Source of the DNA: Rebecca billardiae RCC1528
Taxonomy: Eukaryota; Haptophyta
Reading direction: 5' to 3'
NCBI GenBank assembly: GCA_965240325.2
Contig: OZ251223.1
Location: forward strand, 2,914,001-2,978,000
Length of the DNA stretch: 64,000 nucleotides
Shown here piece after piece: positions 10,687-20,585 of this stretch. The notes under the pieces were generated by a model, which saw nothing but the letters and a program-made list of their open reading frames with translations, was not told where the DNA came from and did no database searches. Numbering within the stretch: position 1 is the first letter of the stretch; the number at the start of each line of letters is the position of its first letter. The translations under genes and the position numbers were made by a program.

Positions 10687-11541
10687 ATGCCCAGCGGCTG
10701 GTCGCTCTGGCCGCTACTCGTGGTCGCTCAACCATCGACATTGTCTGCGGCTGCGCCCGCGAGCGCGCTCACGCCTTCGGAGGTACCCTTGGAGCGCACG
10801 CCCGCTGTGCGGCCTGCCGCGAGAGTACTACTCGGAAATGCATCGCAAGCCTCGTTCGAGTACGAAAAGCTCTACGAGACCATTGATAAGAAGGCCAACT
10901 ACCATAATCCCAACTTCGCACTGGAGACGTCACTGGTCCCATTCGCGTCCCGGTGGATGCGACTTCGTGGAGCCAAATTGCCGGCTCCGCGCCGTGTCAT
11001 CTCCCTCGGCTGCTCAACTGGTCTCGGCGTGTACACGCTCGCGAAGGTGGGACTGGACGCATACGGCGTCGACGTGTCATCAATCTCAGTTGCCACTGCA
11101 CACGAGCTGAAGCGCGATACCATGTGCAAATATCCTCCTTGCATTCAACAGGCCAGTTTGGTGTCGCTCCCCTTTCCAAGCGGCTACTTCGTTGCCGGCC
11201 TCTCTGCGGACGTGCTCGAGCACATCAAGCCGAGTGACGTGCCGTTGGTGGCAGCAGAGATTTCTCGAGTGGTCCAGAACGCGCTCTTCCTTCGCATCGC
11301 CTCTATTCCGGAGGTCAATAAGGTTTACGTGGATGGGCAGCTGCAGCGCCTGCACCTCACCACTGAGGGCGTGAAATGGTGGTACAAAACGTTTGCTGTG
11401 CATGGATGGCGGAAGATGTCCTCGTCGTTGTGGGTCGGCATGCGCGAGAGCTTCCCAGCCTCAAACGAGGCTACTGCATACCTCGCCCTGCAACGTAAGA
11501 GTAAGACGTCCCCACGACGACGATCTCCCACGGGCCAGTGA
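10687..11541 (+). CDS. SAM-dependent class I methyltransferase with N-terminal signal sequence
   Basis: Single exon, 284 residues. The N-terminus (MPSGWSLWPLLVVAQPS) is a likely signal sequence. The SAM-binding core follows: VISLGCSTGLGVYTLA is motif I (Gly-rich loop, about residue 105) and YGVDVSS is the acidic end of strand 2. The motif near LSADVLEHIKPSDVP matches the post-motif region of UbiE/COQ5-like and Methyltransf_11/23 enzymes. The substrate is not evident; the family includes enzymes acting on small molecules, lipids and quinones. The tail (RKSKTSPRRRSP) is basic. Codon use is visibly less GC-biased than in the neighbouring genes, with many A/T-ending codons, which could mean a different origin or low expression. 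The divergent partner is the coiled-coil gene. Confidence 0.75.
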   Translation: MPSGWSLWPLLVVAQPSTLSAAAPASALTPSEVPLERTPAVRPAARVLLGNASQASFEYEKLYETIDKKANYHNPNFALETSLVPFASRWMRLRGAKLPAPRRVISLGCSTGLGVYTLAKVGLDAYGVDVSSISVATAHELKRDTMCKYPPCIQQASLVSLPFPSGYFVAGLSADVLEHIKPSDVPLVAAEISRVVQNALFLRIASIPEVNKVYVDGQLQRLHLTTEGVKWWYKTFAVHGWRKMSSSLWVGMRESFPASNEATAYLALQRKSKTSPRRRSPTGQ

Positions 11542-12077
11542 CCAGTTCTGCGGTCATCCGAACGCGGTGAGGACTAACTAATAACTCGCTGCTAATACTG
11601 CTGCATGAGCAGGGCGATAATTCGACGGGCCGATAATACTCGCTGATGATACTATCTGCAATGACCGCCAATGAATCCAATGATACGCCGATGAGCGGAT
11701 GACAGTTGATGATTAACACTCTTAGCATCACTCATCAATCAGTGATGTAGTGTCACTGACACTGTCGTCTGAGCTACTGGCGTGACTCGTCGTTCGTCGT
11801 AATCACGGAGCAGCAGTCTGGAGTGGCTCCGGCCGCAAGCTGGTCGTCGCTCATCATGTGCGGCGCGCGCGCTGCCCTGCACCAGCAGACGCGGTGCCCG
11901 GGGGCCGTGGCTGCCCTGCACCAGCGGACGCGGTTAAACCGCGGCGCGGCGGCGGGCCCCATCATGCAAGCCGATTGTCGAGGGCGAGGGCGCGTCGGAG
12001 TGTGGGCGAGCCGCGCACCGACGCCGCTGACGTCAGACGTCGGCGTCTGGGCAAGCGCAGGCTCCTCAGCTCAGAGC
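11542..12077. other. Convergent intergenic region with a short direct repeat
   Basis: 536 bp between the ends of the methyltransferase (+) and DHFR-TS (-) genes. It contains two copies of a 25-bp sequence starting GCTGCCCTGCACCAGC (11871-11895 and 11910-11934, 24 of 25 identical). No gene seen. Confidence 0.6.
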
Positions 12078-13740
12078 TCACACGGCCATCTTCATCGGCA
12101 GCTTGGCGTGGTGCTTGTAGTTGTGCAGCGTGAGGTGCTCCATGCGGATTGCGTCGATGTCCGTCACGCCGTCCGCGCCATCGATGGTGAGCGTGGGGAA
12201 CGGCATGGGCTCGCGCATCAGCTGCTGCTTGAGCGCGTCGACGTGGTTGCAGTAGACTGCGCGCACCGCGCGGCGCGCACGGCGCGGTGCAACCGTCACG
12301 CGGGGCGGGCGCGCGCACCGAGCGAGACTGTTGCGCGCAGCGCGCGCAGTGCGCGCGCTCTCGCACACCGTGTGCGTCGCCGATGGTGTGCACGAGCTCG
12401 CCCGGCTTGAGCCCGGTGACGTGCGCGACGATGCGCGTGAGCAGCGCGTACGACGCGATGTTGAACGGCACGCCGAGCCCCAGGTCCGCCGAACGCTGGT
12501 ACATCTGGCAGCTGAGCTCCCCGTGCGCGTTCACGTAGAACTGGAAGAGCACGTGGCACGGCGGCAGCGCCATCTTGGGCAGGTCGGGCGGGTTCCACGC
12601 GCACACGAGGATGCGCCGGTCGTGCGGCCGCGTGCGCAGCAGCTCGATGGCGCGCGCGAGCTGGTCCACGCCCTGCCCCGCGTACGGCGCGTGCCGGTCG
12701 GCGTACTCCGCGCCGAAGTGGCGCCACTGGAACCCGTACACGGGGCCGAGGTCGCCCGCCTCGCGCTGCGCCAGCCCGATCGAGTCGAGGTACTCGCGCG
12801 AGCTGTTGCCGTCCCAGATGCGCACGCCCTTCGCGCGGAGGGTGTCGGCGCTCGTGTCGCCCGAGACGAACCAGAGGAGCTCCTCCGCCACGCCGCGCCA
12901 GAACACCGACTTGGTCGTGAGCAGCGGGAAGCTGTGCCGCAGGTCGAAGCGCATCTGCGCGCCGAACACGCTGAGCGTGCCAGTGCCCGTGCGGTCGCCA
13001 CGCACCGTGCCGCGCGCGAGCACGTCCGCGACGAGGTCGAGGTACTGGTACTCGCCGTGCGCGCGGCGGGCGGGCGGCGGGCGCGGCGGGAGTGCGACGG
13101 CGTCGGCGCGCACGTACACCGCGAACTCGAAGCGCGTGCCGCCGTGCTCGTGCGTGCCCGCGCCGCCCGCCACCGGCTCGCGCACGAGGCCGTCGAGCGC
13201 GCCTGCCGGCAGCAGCGCGTCGAAGGCGGGCGCGGGCTCGCCCTCCGGGAGGTCGACGAGGGTGATGTGCGCGCGCTCGAGCCGGGGCGACGCCAGCGCC
13301 TCCGCGTACACCGCCGCGCCGCCGATCACATAGATGGTCTCGACCTCGGCGCAGTGCTCGGGGCCGGAGAGCAGCGCGAGCGCGCTCTCGAGCGAGCTGG
13401 CGACGAACACGCCGTCGGGCAGGTCGTGCGCCGCGCGCACCTCGGCCTCGGGCGAGCGCGAGAGCACGATGTTCACGCGGTCCGCGAGCGGCCGGAACTT
13501 GGACGGGATCGACGCCCACGTCTTCCGCCCCATCACGACCGCGTTGCGCTTGAGCGGGTCGCGCGTCGAGGTCGTGAGCTGCTTGAAGTAGCGCATGTCG
13601 AGCGGGAGGCGCCAGGGGAGGCGGCCCTCGACGCCGATTCCGAGGGTCTTGCGGCACGCCGCCACCACCACGTCAAAGCTGCGCCGATCGGTGGGCGTCG
13701 TCGGGCACATGGCTGCGCAAGAGAGAGAGGAGTGTGCCAC
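12078..13740 (-). CDS. DHFR-TS: Bifunctional dihydrofolate reductase-thymidylate synthase
   Basis: Two exons, 13740-12369 and 12256-12078, give 516 residues. The intron starts GTGTGC and ends GCGCAG; splicing restores IGDAH-VYCNHV, the conserved TS sequence. Starting at the internal ATG at 13710 ([10 protein letters not shown]) would give 506. DHFR domain, about residues 20-215: [22 protein letters not shown] and VVMGRKTW, then [11 protein letters not shown] domain, about 235 to the end: [13 protein letters not shown], the catalytic Cys near residue 395 in [12 protein letters not shown], and the terminal [18 protein letters not shown] makes dTMP from dUMP using methylene-tetrahydrofolate; DHFR regenerates the tetrahydrofolate. 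The fusion is typical of plants, algae and most protists and absent from animals and fungi, which fits an algal genome. Confidence 0.96.
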
Positions 13741-13898
13741 GAGAGAGAGACCGTTGGCCGCCCCGAATACACAGTAAATACGCGATTCAGTGGTTCAAAG
13801 TCCGGGTGCCTCCGGACAAAGGCTGAGCAAGCAACGACCGTGCCGGCGTGGTCGTTACCACTACCAGCACGCCCGGCCGCCCCGGCGGCTAATAAGGG

Positions 13899-16800
13899 CT
13901 ATGGCGCGAGTGACGGCTTGCGGCTGGGCAGGCTGAGCGTCGATTCGGACGACGCGCGGCGCGAGGCGGGCGGCTTGAGGCTGAGGAGGCGCCGCGCAAA
14001 CTTGCCGTCGTACAGTGCGCCGCTCGCCTCGTCGTTGTCGGCCGGGTCGCCGTACACCATGCCGCTCGCCTCGAACGCGCGCGCGCCCGCGTCGTACGCG
14101 TCGTTGTACAGCGCGAGCAGCTCGGCGTCGGTGGCGGGCGCGGCGCGGTCGACGGCCGAGACGCGGTTCGCCAGATGCTTGTAGAACGCGACCGCGAACG
14201 TGTCGGCCGCCTCCATGCGCACGAGCGTCTCCCAGCAGATCACGAGCAGCCCAGGCATCTCGGCGGCGAGCAGGTCGGCGAGCACGTGCGTGTGGCACGC
14301 GTTGAGGAAGACGGCCATCAGCCGGCCGCCCGCGTCCGGCCTGTGCAGCGCGAGGATCTCGAGCAGCGCCTCCGGGTTCTGCACCTCGTTGCGCGCCCCG
14401 TCCTCGCGCTCGAAGACGAGCATGTTCGTCTTGGCCGAGCAGTGGCCCGAGAAGTGGATCACGCGCGGCCGGAAGCCCGTGTGCACGTCGAGCGTGGCGA
14501 GGAGGTCGTCCGGGTACCGCGCGGCGCCGGCGACCTGCACGAGCCGGTCGAGCGTGGGGAACCCCGCCTTGTCCTCGGAGAACATGAGCACGCGCATCTC
14601 GCGCAGCATCGAGTTGGCCGAGGCGGCGAGCGCGGCAAGCCGCCGGTTGCGCGCGGCCGAGCGCGTCGGCGCGAGCTGCGGCTGCGGGAACGCCACGAGC
14701 GCGAGTACCTCGATCTGGCGCATCTGCGCGGTGCTCTTGCCCAGCTTGAAGATGCGCCGCGCGCGCACCGCGTCGAGCGCCGCGCGCTGCTCGGGCGTGA
14801 GCTTGAGCAGCAGGCCGAGCACCTCAGCGAACGGCTCGTCGTGCGGCAGCGTGCGCGCGCACCGGCGCGCGAGCTCGGCGTCGTGGGCGTCGGCGCTCTC
14901 GCTCGGCAGCGGCGTCCACTCCTCCTCGGCGAAGAGCTCGTACAGGCACGCGCCGAGCGCGTACCGGTCGAGCAGCGGCAGCTCCGCCGCGCGGAACGCG
15001 TGGTGCCGCCGCGCGGCCTCCTCGGGCGCCGCGTACCGCTCGGTGTACGGCACGACCACGCGCTCGCCCTCGCGCAGCTCGGGGAGGTACGCGCCGCTGT
15101 CGATGTCGACGAGCTTCCACCGGTCGTCCTCGGCGAACCACATGAAGTGCGCGGGCCTGCGCGCGCGGCCAGGGAGGGAGCGGAGAGCGCCCACTGAGGC
15201 TGTGCCTGCGCTCGCGCGTGGCGGCGGCGCGCGCGCACGCGCGCGCGCCCGCGAGGCGCGGCGCGGCGCGGCGCACTTGATGTCCAGGTGCACAAAGCCG
15301 GCGCGGTGCAGCTCGCTCACCAGCGTGAGCAGGCTGTACGCCACGTTCGCCTTCTTCACGCGCCGCGCCTCCGCCTCGTCGTCCGAGCGCGGCGCGGCCC
15401 ACGTGCGCACGAGCGCGCCGAGCGAGTGCATGCCGCGCTCGAGGACCAGCCCGCCGCGGGCGGGCGAGGGCGGGGAGGCGCGCGGCTCGACGACGCCGCG
15501 CAGCGCGGGGAGCAGCGGCAGCCCCAGCTCCTCCGCCCGCCCCAGCAGCCGCTGCTCGCGCCGCAGCTCCTCCGGGTCGTCGTAGAACTTGATGAGCACG
15601 CCCACGCCGTGGCAGTCGGTCGCTCGCACGACCGCGTGCGTCGAGCCGCGCATCGCCGCGGAGTGGACGTGGAAGAAGAGCTTGGGCACGCCGTGCCACG
15701 TGGCGTGCACCACCGTGAGCTCCGACGCGGGCGGCAGCCCCGGCGGCTGCAGCAGCGCGCGGTCCGAGTAGTTGTCCATCCGCCCCTCGAAGAGCGCGCA
15801 CACCGCGGATGCGAGCGCGCCGCCCAGGCACGGGTGCGTGGGCTGCGCGCGCAGCTGCGCCTCGCACGCGCCGTGCCAGTACGCGCCGAGGGTGTGGTAC
15901 GCGTAGAGCTCGTGCCGGTGCGCCGCGACGAGCAGCCGGCGGACCAGCAGCGCGCACCCCTCCGCGCTCATCGCGCGCTCCGCCGGCCCGTCGAGCAGCC
16001 GGTCCTCCTCGTCCGCGGGCGCGCGCGGCGCGGCGCTCGCGGAGCGCGAGGACACGCGCGAGATGCGGCGCGGCGCGGGCGCGGCGCCGCCGAGCGAGGC
16101 GCGCGGCGGCGGGTCGCTGCGCGCGAAGCACGCGCACACCGCGCCGCTCGCCACGCACTCCCACCGGTGCACGCGGCAGATCTGCGCGCACCACGCGTCG
16201 CACCCCGCCGCGCCGCCGCCGCGCGCCACGCGCTCGAGCAGCGCGGCCGCGAGCAGCAGCTCGCAGCAGCGCGCGGCGTGCGGCTTGCGCGCCTCGGCGA
16301 GGAGGAGGAGCGTGTCGTGCGCGCGGTCGATCGGCGTGCAGCCGAAGCAGTCCAGCTCGCGCAGCTCCCCCTCCAGCGTGCCCGCGCGCGACGCGCCGAG
16401 CAGCAGCTGCACGAGCAGCGCCTCGTCCGCGTGCAGCGCCGCGCAGTGCAGCGCCGAGCAGCCAAACGCGTCCCGGCGCGCGCAGAGGGCGGGCGCGACG
16501 CGCGCGCCGTGCAGCTCGAGCACGGCGCTGAGCGCGTGCGCCTTGCCCCACGTCACGGCCTCGAGCGCGCTCGCCACGTGCGCGTCCTCCACCGCCGCCG
16601 CCGCCGAGCCCTCCGCCGCCGCCGAGCCCTCCGCCGCCGCCGCTGCTCCCTCTGCGCGCGCCGCTCGCGCTGTCGCCAGCTCGGCTGTGGCCAGCCGCTC
16701 GCCGAGCGAGGGCGAGATGGCCGCGGCGAAGGCGAGGAGCTGCGGCTCGCTCGGCATCGAGCGCCACGCGCCCTGCTTCGTCGTCGAGTACGAGCCCGCG

Positions 16801-18284
16801 CAGCTCGCGCGCAGCGCCGCCGCCTCGACCGACGCGCCCGACACGAGCCCGCTCACAAAGCCAGCCACGACCGCGTCGGCCGCGCCGATCACTTCGCCCT
16901 TCTGCGCGCCGTGGCCCTGGTCGACGCGCAGCACGGGCAGGAGGAAGGCGCGCGGCGCGCTGCCCGCCGGCTGGCCCGCGCGCGTGACCACCACGTGAGC
17001 GCCCAGCCTGTCCGCCGTGAGCACCACCGTCTCCGTCACCGCGCCGTCGCCGCCACCGCCGCCGTCAGCGCGGCGCGCGCCCACGAGGCCGCCCGGCGCG
17101 CTGCTGCCTCCGCCCGCCGCCTGCACGCCGTGTGCAGGCTGGTGCGCGCCACCCGCGGGCCCTCCGCCCGCGCATGCGCCGGCGACCTCGAGGAGCTGCG
17201 CGGCGGCGCGCACGGCCTCCGCCAGATCGCGCGGCTTGGACACCGTCGCAAGGGGGTCGTCGAGCTCGGCGGCTGGCGCGATCGGCGGCGCGGCGGCGTG
17301 CGCGGCCGGCTCGGCGCCCGCTTCGGAGACCTCCACCTGAGGCGGCTGCGGTGGGGGCGGCGGCGGCGCGCACTCGCGGCCGTCGTGCAGCGAGTGGCCG
17401 AGCTGTGCCAGCAGCACCGCCGCCTCCATGTCCGTCACGAGCACCACGCTCACCACGCTCAGCAGCTCGCGCAGGTCGGCGTCGACCGGCGCGTCCTTGG
17501 GCGAGGTGCACGGTGACGCCTTCAGCACCAGCCGCACGCCGCGCTCGGCGCCGATGCTCGCGGCGTGCAGGATCTTCTGCGTGCGCTTGGGGGCGAGCTC
17601 GAGCGTGAGCACCAGCGTCGAGCAGTCCTCGAGCACGTGGTGCAGCGCGTCCAGCTGCCGCTCCGTCACGTCCTCGTTGGCGCCCAGGTGGGACACCGTC
17701 ACCTTGGTCGACTCTGCGGGCGCGACCGTGATGAACGCCTTGCCCGAGAGCTTGTCGGCGCGCTGGTGCACGTGTGTCGTGTCCACGCCGTACGCCTGCA
17801 GGTCCTCGATCAGCCGATCCCCGTATGCGTCGTCCCCGACGCAGCCGAAGAGGTACGTGCGGATGCCCAGCCGGCGCAGCCCAACGGCCTCGTTGGCGCC
17901 CTTGCCTCCCGGCAGGTCGCGCGCCTGCTCGCCCTTCACGTGGTCGTCGCCCTTCGGGAGGACGTGCGTGGTGATGAACTGGTCAATATTGATCGAGCCG
18001 AAGACCGCGACCGCTTGCTTGTCCTCCGCGGCGGGAACGAGCGCCGACGCCAGCAAGCGTCGCGATGCCTCACGCCGCTCTGGGAGCGCGCCCGGCCCGC
18101 GCGACGGCCTCGGCGGTCTGAGCTCTCGACGCGGGGGCAAAGGCTGCTCGTGATGACCCACACGTGAGAAATGCCGCGACTTGCCGCGCCGCCGCTCGTA
18201 CCACCGCCCGAGCACGAACGCGGCGACGCCGACAGCGATCGCCCGTACCACCGCCCCCACCGCCGCGGTCGCCCGGTCCGCCAT
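13899..18284 (-). CDS. PfkB/ribokinase-like, ankyrin, protein kinase and CHAT protease fusion
   Basis: Two exons, 18284-15277 and 15156-13899, give 1421 residues. The 120-bp intron (GTGCGC...GCGCAG) has no stop and keeps frame; removing it restores HLDIKPAHF at the kinase loop. Order: an N-terminal hydrophobic anchor (about 8-26); a PfkB sugar-kinase-like domain (about 90-525) with GSINIDQF, PGGKGANEA and GAADAVVAGF, split by a Gly/Pro-rich insert near 300-415; two to three ankyrin-like repeats (about 575-680); and a Cys-rich patch (about 690-720). Then a divergent protein kinase (about 855-1120) has VLIKFYDD as the lysine strand, HLDIKP at 999-1004 and DIDSG in place of DFG. Last is a CHAT domain with H1241 in IHFSGHC and C1290 in FLNACHT, then VICWETLVRMEAADTFA. 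CHAT is a caspase-like protease fold. The sugar-kinase base motif is GAAD rather than GAGD and the kinase-loop Asn is His, so both activities are doubtful while the protease dyad is intact. Role inferred: signalling or regulated proteolysis. Confidence 0.85.
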   Translation of the reverse strand: MADRATAAVGAVVRAIAVGVAAFVLGRWYERRRGKSRHFSRVGHHEQPLPPRRELRPPRPSRGPGALPERREASRRLLASALVPAAEDKQAVAVFGSINIDQFITTHVLPKGDDHVKGEQARDLPGGKGANEAVGLRRLGIRTYLFGCVGDDAYGDRLIEDLQAYGVDTTHVHQRADKLSGKAFITVAPAESTKVTVSHLGANEDVTERQLDALHHVLEDCSTLVLTLELAPKRTQKILHAASIGAERGVRLVLKASPCTSPKDAPVDADLRELLSVVSVVLVTDMEAAVLLAQLGHSLHDGRECAPPPPPPQPPQVEVSEAGAEPAAHAAAPPIAPAAELDDPLATVSKPRDLAEAVRAAAQLLEVAGACAGGGPAGGAHQPAHGVQAAGGGSSAPGGLVGARRADGGGGGDGAVTETVVLTADRLGAHVVVTRAGQPAGSAPRAFLLPVLRVDQGHGAQKGEVIGAADAVVAGFVSGLVSGASVEAAALRASCAGSYSTTKQGAWRSMPSEPQLLAFAAAISPSLGERLATAELATARAARAEGAAAAAEGSAAAEGSAAAAVEDAHVASALEAVTWGKAHALSAVLELHGARVAPALCARRDAFGCSALHCAALHADEALLVQLLLGASRAGTLEGELRELDCFGCTPIDRAHDTLLLLAEARKPHAARCCELLLAAALLERVARGGGAAGCDAWCAQICRVHRWECVASGAVCACFARSDPPPRASLGGAAPAPRRISRVSSRSASAAPRAPADEEDRLLDGPAERAMSAEGCALLVRRLLVAAHRHELYAYHTLGAYWHGACEAQLRAQPTHPCLGGALASAVCALFEGRMDNYSDRALLQPPGLPPASELTVVHATWHGVPKLFFHVHSAAMRGSTHAVVRATDCHGVGVLIKFYDDPEELRREQRLLGRAEELGLPLLPALRGVVEPRASPPSPARGGLVLERGMHSLGALVRTWAAPRSDDEAEARRVKKANVAYSLLTLVSELHRAGFVHLDIKCAAPRRASRARARARAPPPRASAGTASVGALRSLPGRARRPAHFMWFAEDDRWKLVDIDSGAYLPELREGERVVVPYTERYAAPEEAARRHHAFRAAELPLLDRYALGACLYELFAEEEWTPLPSESADAHDAELARRCARTLPHDEPFAEVLGLLLKLTPEQRAALDAVRARRIFKLGKSTAQMRQIEVLALVAFPQPQLAPTRSAARNRRLAALAASANSMLREMRVLMFSEDKAGFPTLDRLVQVAGAARYPDDLLATLDVHTGFRPRVIHFSGHCSAKTNMLVFEREDGARNEVQNPEALLEILALHRPDAGGRLMAVFLNACHTHVLADLLAAEMPGLLVICWETLVRMEAADTFAVAFYKHLANRVSAVDRAAPATDAELLALYNDAYDAGARAFEASGMVYGDPADNDEASGALYDGKFARRLLSLKPPASRRASSESTLSLPSRKPSLAP

Positions 18285-19245
18285 CGCGCTAAGAGTCCAA
18301 GGTCAACGTCTCAAACGAGAGACGCACATGTACAGTTTACTATGTTTTAAAGTGCACACTTGGTTAAGGCGTGATTGACGCCATCCAACACTGCACAAAG
18401 ACACCGCCACAAAACACACTACTGTCGTACTACAGTTTATTTGTTTTAACGTGCGTAAAGCTTAGCGCCGTCGGAAGATTCGTTCAGCCGTCAGCCGTCC
18501 GCCTGCGAGGCCTGGATGAGGGCTGCGGCCGCCTCGCGGCGCGCCAGCGCCCACGGTCGTCCTCGCCGGCTCGCCCCACCGTCGTCCACAAAAGTACTCT
18601 ATACTACTAAGCTACATACACACACACTGACACAGTGTCGTCAGTTATCACATTATAATGTCAGACGTAATACTGTACTATTGAGTACTGCATACAGTCT
18701 GCGCGTATGTACAGCATTATTCGGTAACTAGCTACTATTACACAGATCTATCTAAGAGCAGCTGATCGATGACGTGGATGACGGAGTCATGAATGGTGCG
18801 CCAGCAGGCGGGGCTTCATCGTCACAGTGCAACTCACAAGCATCGGCACTCTGAGTGAATCGTATAATAGTGTTGACCGCATCAGTGATGCTCATGCAGA
18901 TTGCAGTGCCGGCGCACTCACCCTGATGAGTCCGATCAGGCCAGGTGAATCCGAGCCATCAGGATTCAGTAGGGCATTATTTACTACGCACACTCACAGT
19001 GATATGATGATTCAGGCGGCCGCCAGCCCTCCCGCCCTCCAGCCACACATATACTGACACTTTCACTCGTCACTTGCTTTTAACTTAGCCCACGACCGGC
19101 TTCAGCTACTCGGCCACTTCCGAGTTACGTGAGTAGTAGTCGTGACTATTGAGAGTCGGTATTACCGTCGCGTCGTCATCGCGTCGTCAGTGTCATCGTC
19201 GTCGTCACTGGTCCGACGACGATGACTGGCATCAGGCTGTCAGCC
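18285..19245. other. Intergenic region, nothing recognised
   Basis: 961 bp of moderate-GC sequence upstream of the CHAT fusion gene and downstream of the J-domain gene. No domain-bearing frame or clear repeat seen. Confidence 0.5.
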
Positions 19246-20238
19246 TCAGGCAGTGGCGGTAGCCGCGCGAATGACGTTGCGCTGCAGGTAATCTTGAGCT
19301 ATCTCGTCCTCGATCGGGAAGACGCCCGCAGCCCAGCCTGCGGCGGGGGCCTGGGCGTCCCACACCTCTGCATGCGCCTTGCCAACGACGCCCACCGATT
19401 GAAACGACACGCGCATCTTGCCTCCGATCTTCTCGTACCACGAGTCACCACCGCGGCCGCCGCCGAGTTCCTCGTACGCGTCCGTCACCGCGCGCATGCG
19501 CTCGAGCGCGGCGGCGCCGCCCTCGGGATCATTGACGAAGCGGTCGGGGTGCAGCTGCATGACGAGCTTGCGGTGCGCCTTCTTCACCTCGGCCCCGCTC
19601 GCGCCTGCCCCCACGCCGAGCACATCCGCCGCCTCCCGCCGCCGCTGAGCGCGCTCGCCGAGCGCGTCGATCACGTGGCTCTCAAACTCGGCGAGCGGCT
19701 CAAAGCCGAGCTCGACGCGGTCACGCGGCACCTTGCGCAGCGGGGCGACGAGCTGGCAGCCGGCCTCGAACACCTCGCGGCGGCGCGCGCCGAGGGCGCC
19801 GGGCACGAGCGCCGCCGGGTCGACCACGCGCTCCGTGCGCATCGCGAGCACGCAGACCGGCACCCAGTCGCCGAGCGCATCAAGCGCGTCAGACCGCATC
19901 ACGACTGCCCACCGCGTGACGGGAGTGCGCTCCTCGCCGAGGTCGTCGTGGGCGTCGAGAGCCTCGTACACTTTGGTCGACTGCTTGAGCAGCTCGGACG
20001 CGGTGGGCCCTGCGGGAGCCGCCGCCTGCCGCCCGAAGCCCTTGGCAGCCGCCTTGCCCTTCTTCTTAGCGGCTGCCATGCGCACGCCCGTGCTGCGATA
20101 CGAGTCGACATGCCGGGTAAAGACGCCAGCACCCGCCGACCAGGCATCGCATGCGTCCATAAGCGAGCTTACTAGCAGGATGGCAATCGCCACCGGGCGC
20201 CTCGGCGTGCGCGCATTGCAGGCTGCGCACGGCGCCAT
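19246..20238 (-). CDS. Plastid-targeted J-domain (DnaJ-like) protein
   Basis: Single exon, 330 residues. The N-terminus has a hydrophobic signal-like core (VAIAILLVSSLMDACDAW) followed by a basic, hydroxylated stretch, the arrangement of bipartite plastid presequences in secondary-plastid algae. A Lys/Ala-rich linker (AAAKKKGKAAAKGF) precedes a conserved middle region of unknown family. The J-domain is near the C-terminus (about residues 200-260): KKAHRKLVMQLHPDRF contains the HPD signature that stimulates Hsp70 ATPase, followed by a helix ending VTDAYEELGG. About 70 residues follow the J-domain. The likely role is as a cochaperone for plastid Hsp70; targeting is inferred from composition only. 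Confidence 0.8.
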   Translation of the reverse strand: MAPCAACNARTPRRPVAIAILLVSSLMDACDAWSAGAGVFTRHVDSYRSTGVRMAAAKKKGKAAAKGFGRQAAAPAGPTASELLKQSTKVYEALDAHDDLGEERTPVTRWAVVMRSDALDALGDWVPVCVLAMRTERVVDPAALVPGALGARRREVFEAGCQLVAPLRKVPRDRVELGFEPLAEFESHVIDALGERAQRRREAADVLGVGAGASGAEVKKAHRKLVMQLHPDRFVNDPEGGAAALERMRAVTDAYEELGGGRGGDSWYEKIGGKMRVSFQSVGVVGKAHAEVWDAQAPAAGWAAGVFPIEDEIAQDYLQRNVIRAATATA

Positions 20239-20533
20239 CGCGGCTTGGACGATGCACGTGCACGTCGTTTGATGCTGACGAAATCGCGGCAGCGGGATTC
20301 CTCACTCTCAGCAGCGCGCTGAGAGCTGGGCTGGACAGCCGCTCCGGCTGGTACGCACCCAGCCGCCTTGGCTCCCGGACTCCTGGCCTCCTCCGGCCGC
20401 CAAGGCGCTGAGAGCAAGCGCACGCCTCTCTCAGGCGGCGTCTCTATCAGCTCGTTGGTCGAAGAAGACGAAGATGCTGCATGTGTCAACCTGCAGCCTG
20501 CAGGCTGCAGCCGTTACTCCTGGCATGTCACAG

Positions 20534-20537
<4 letters not shown>

Positions 20538-20583
<46 letters not shown>
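20538..20583. repeat. (TA)n microsatellite
   Basis: 46 bp of alternating A and T. Confidence 0.95.
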
Positions 20584-20585
<2 letters not shown>

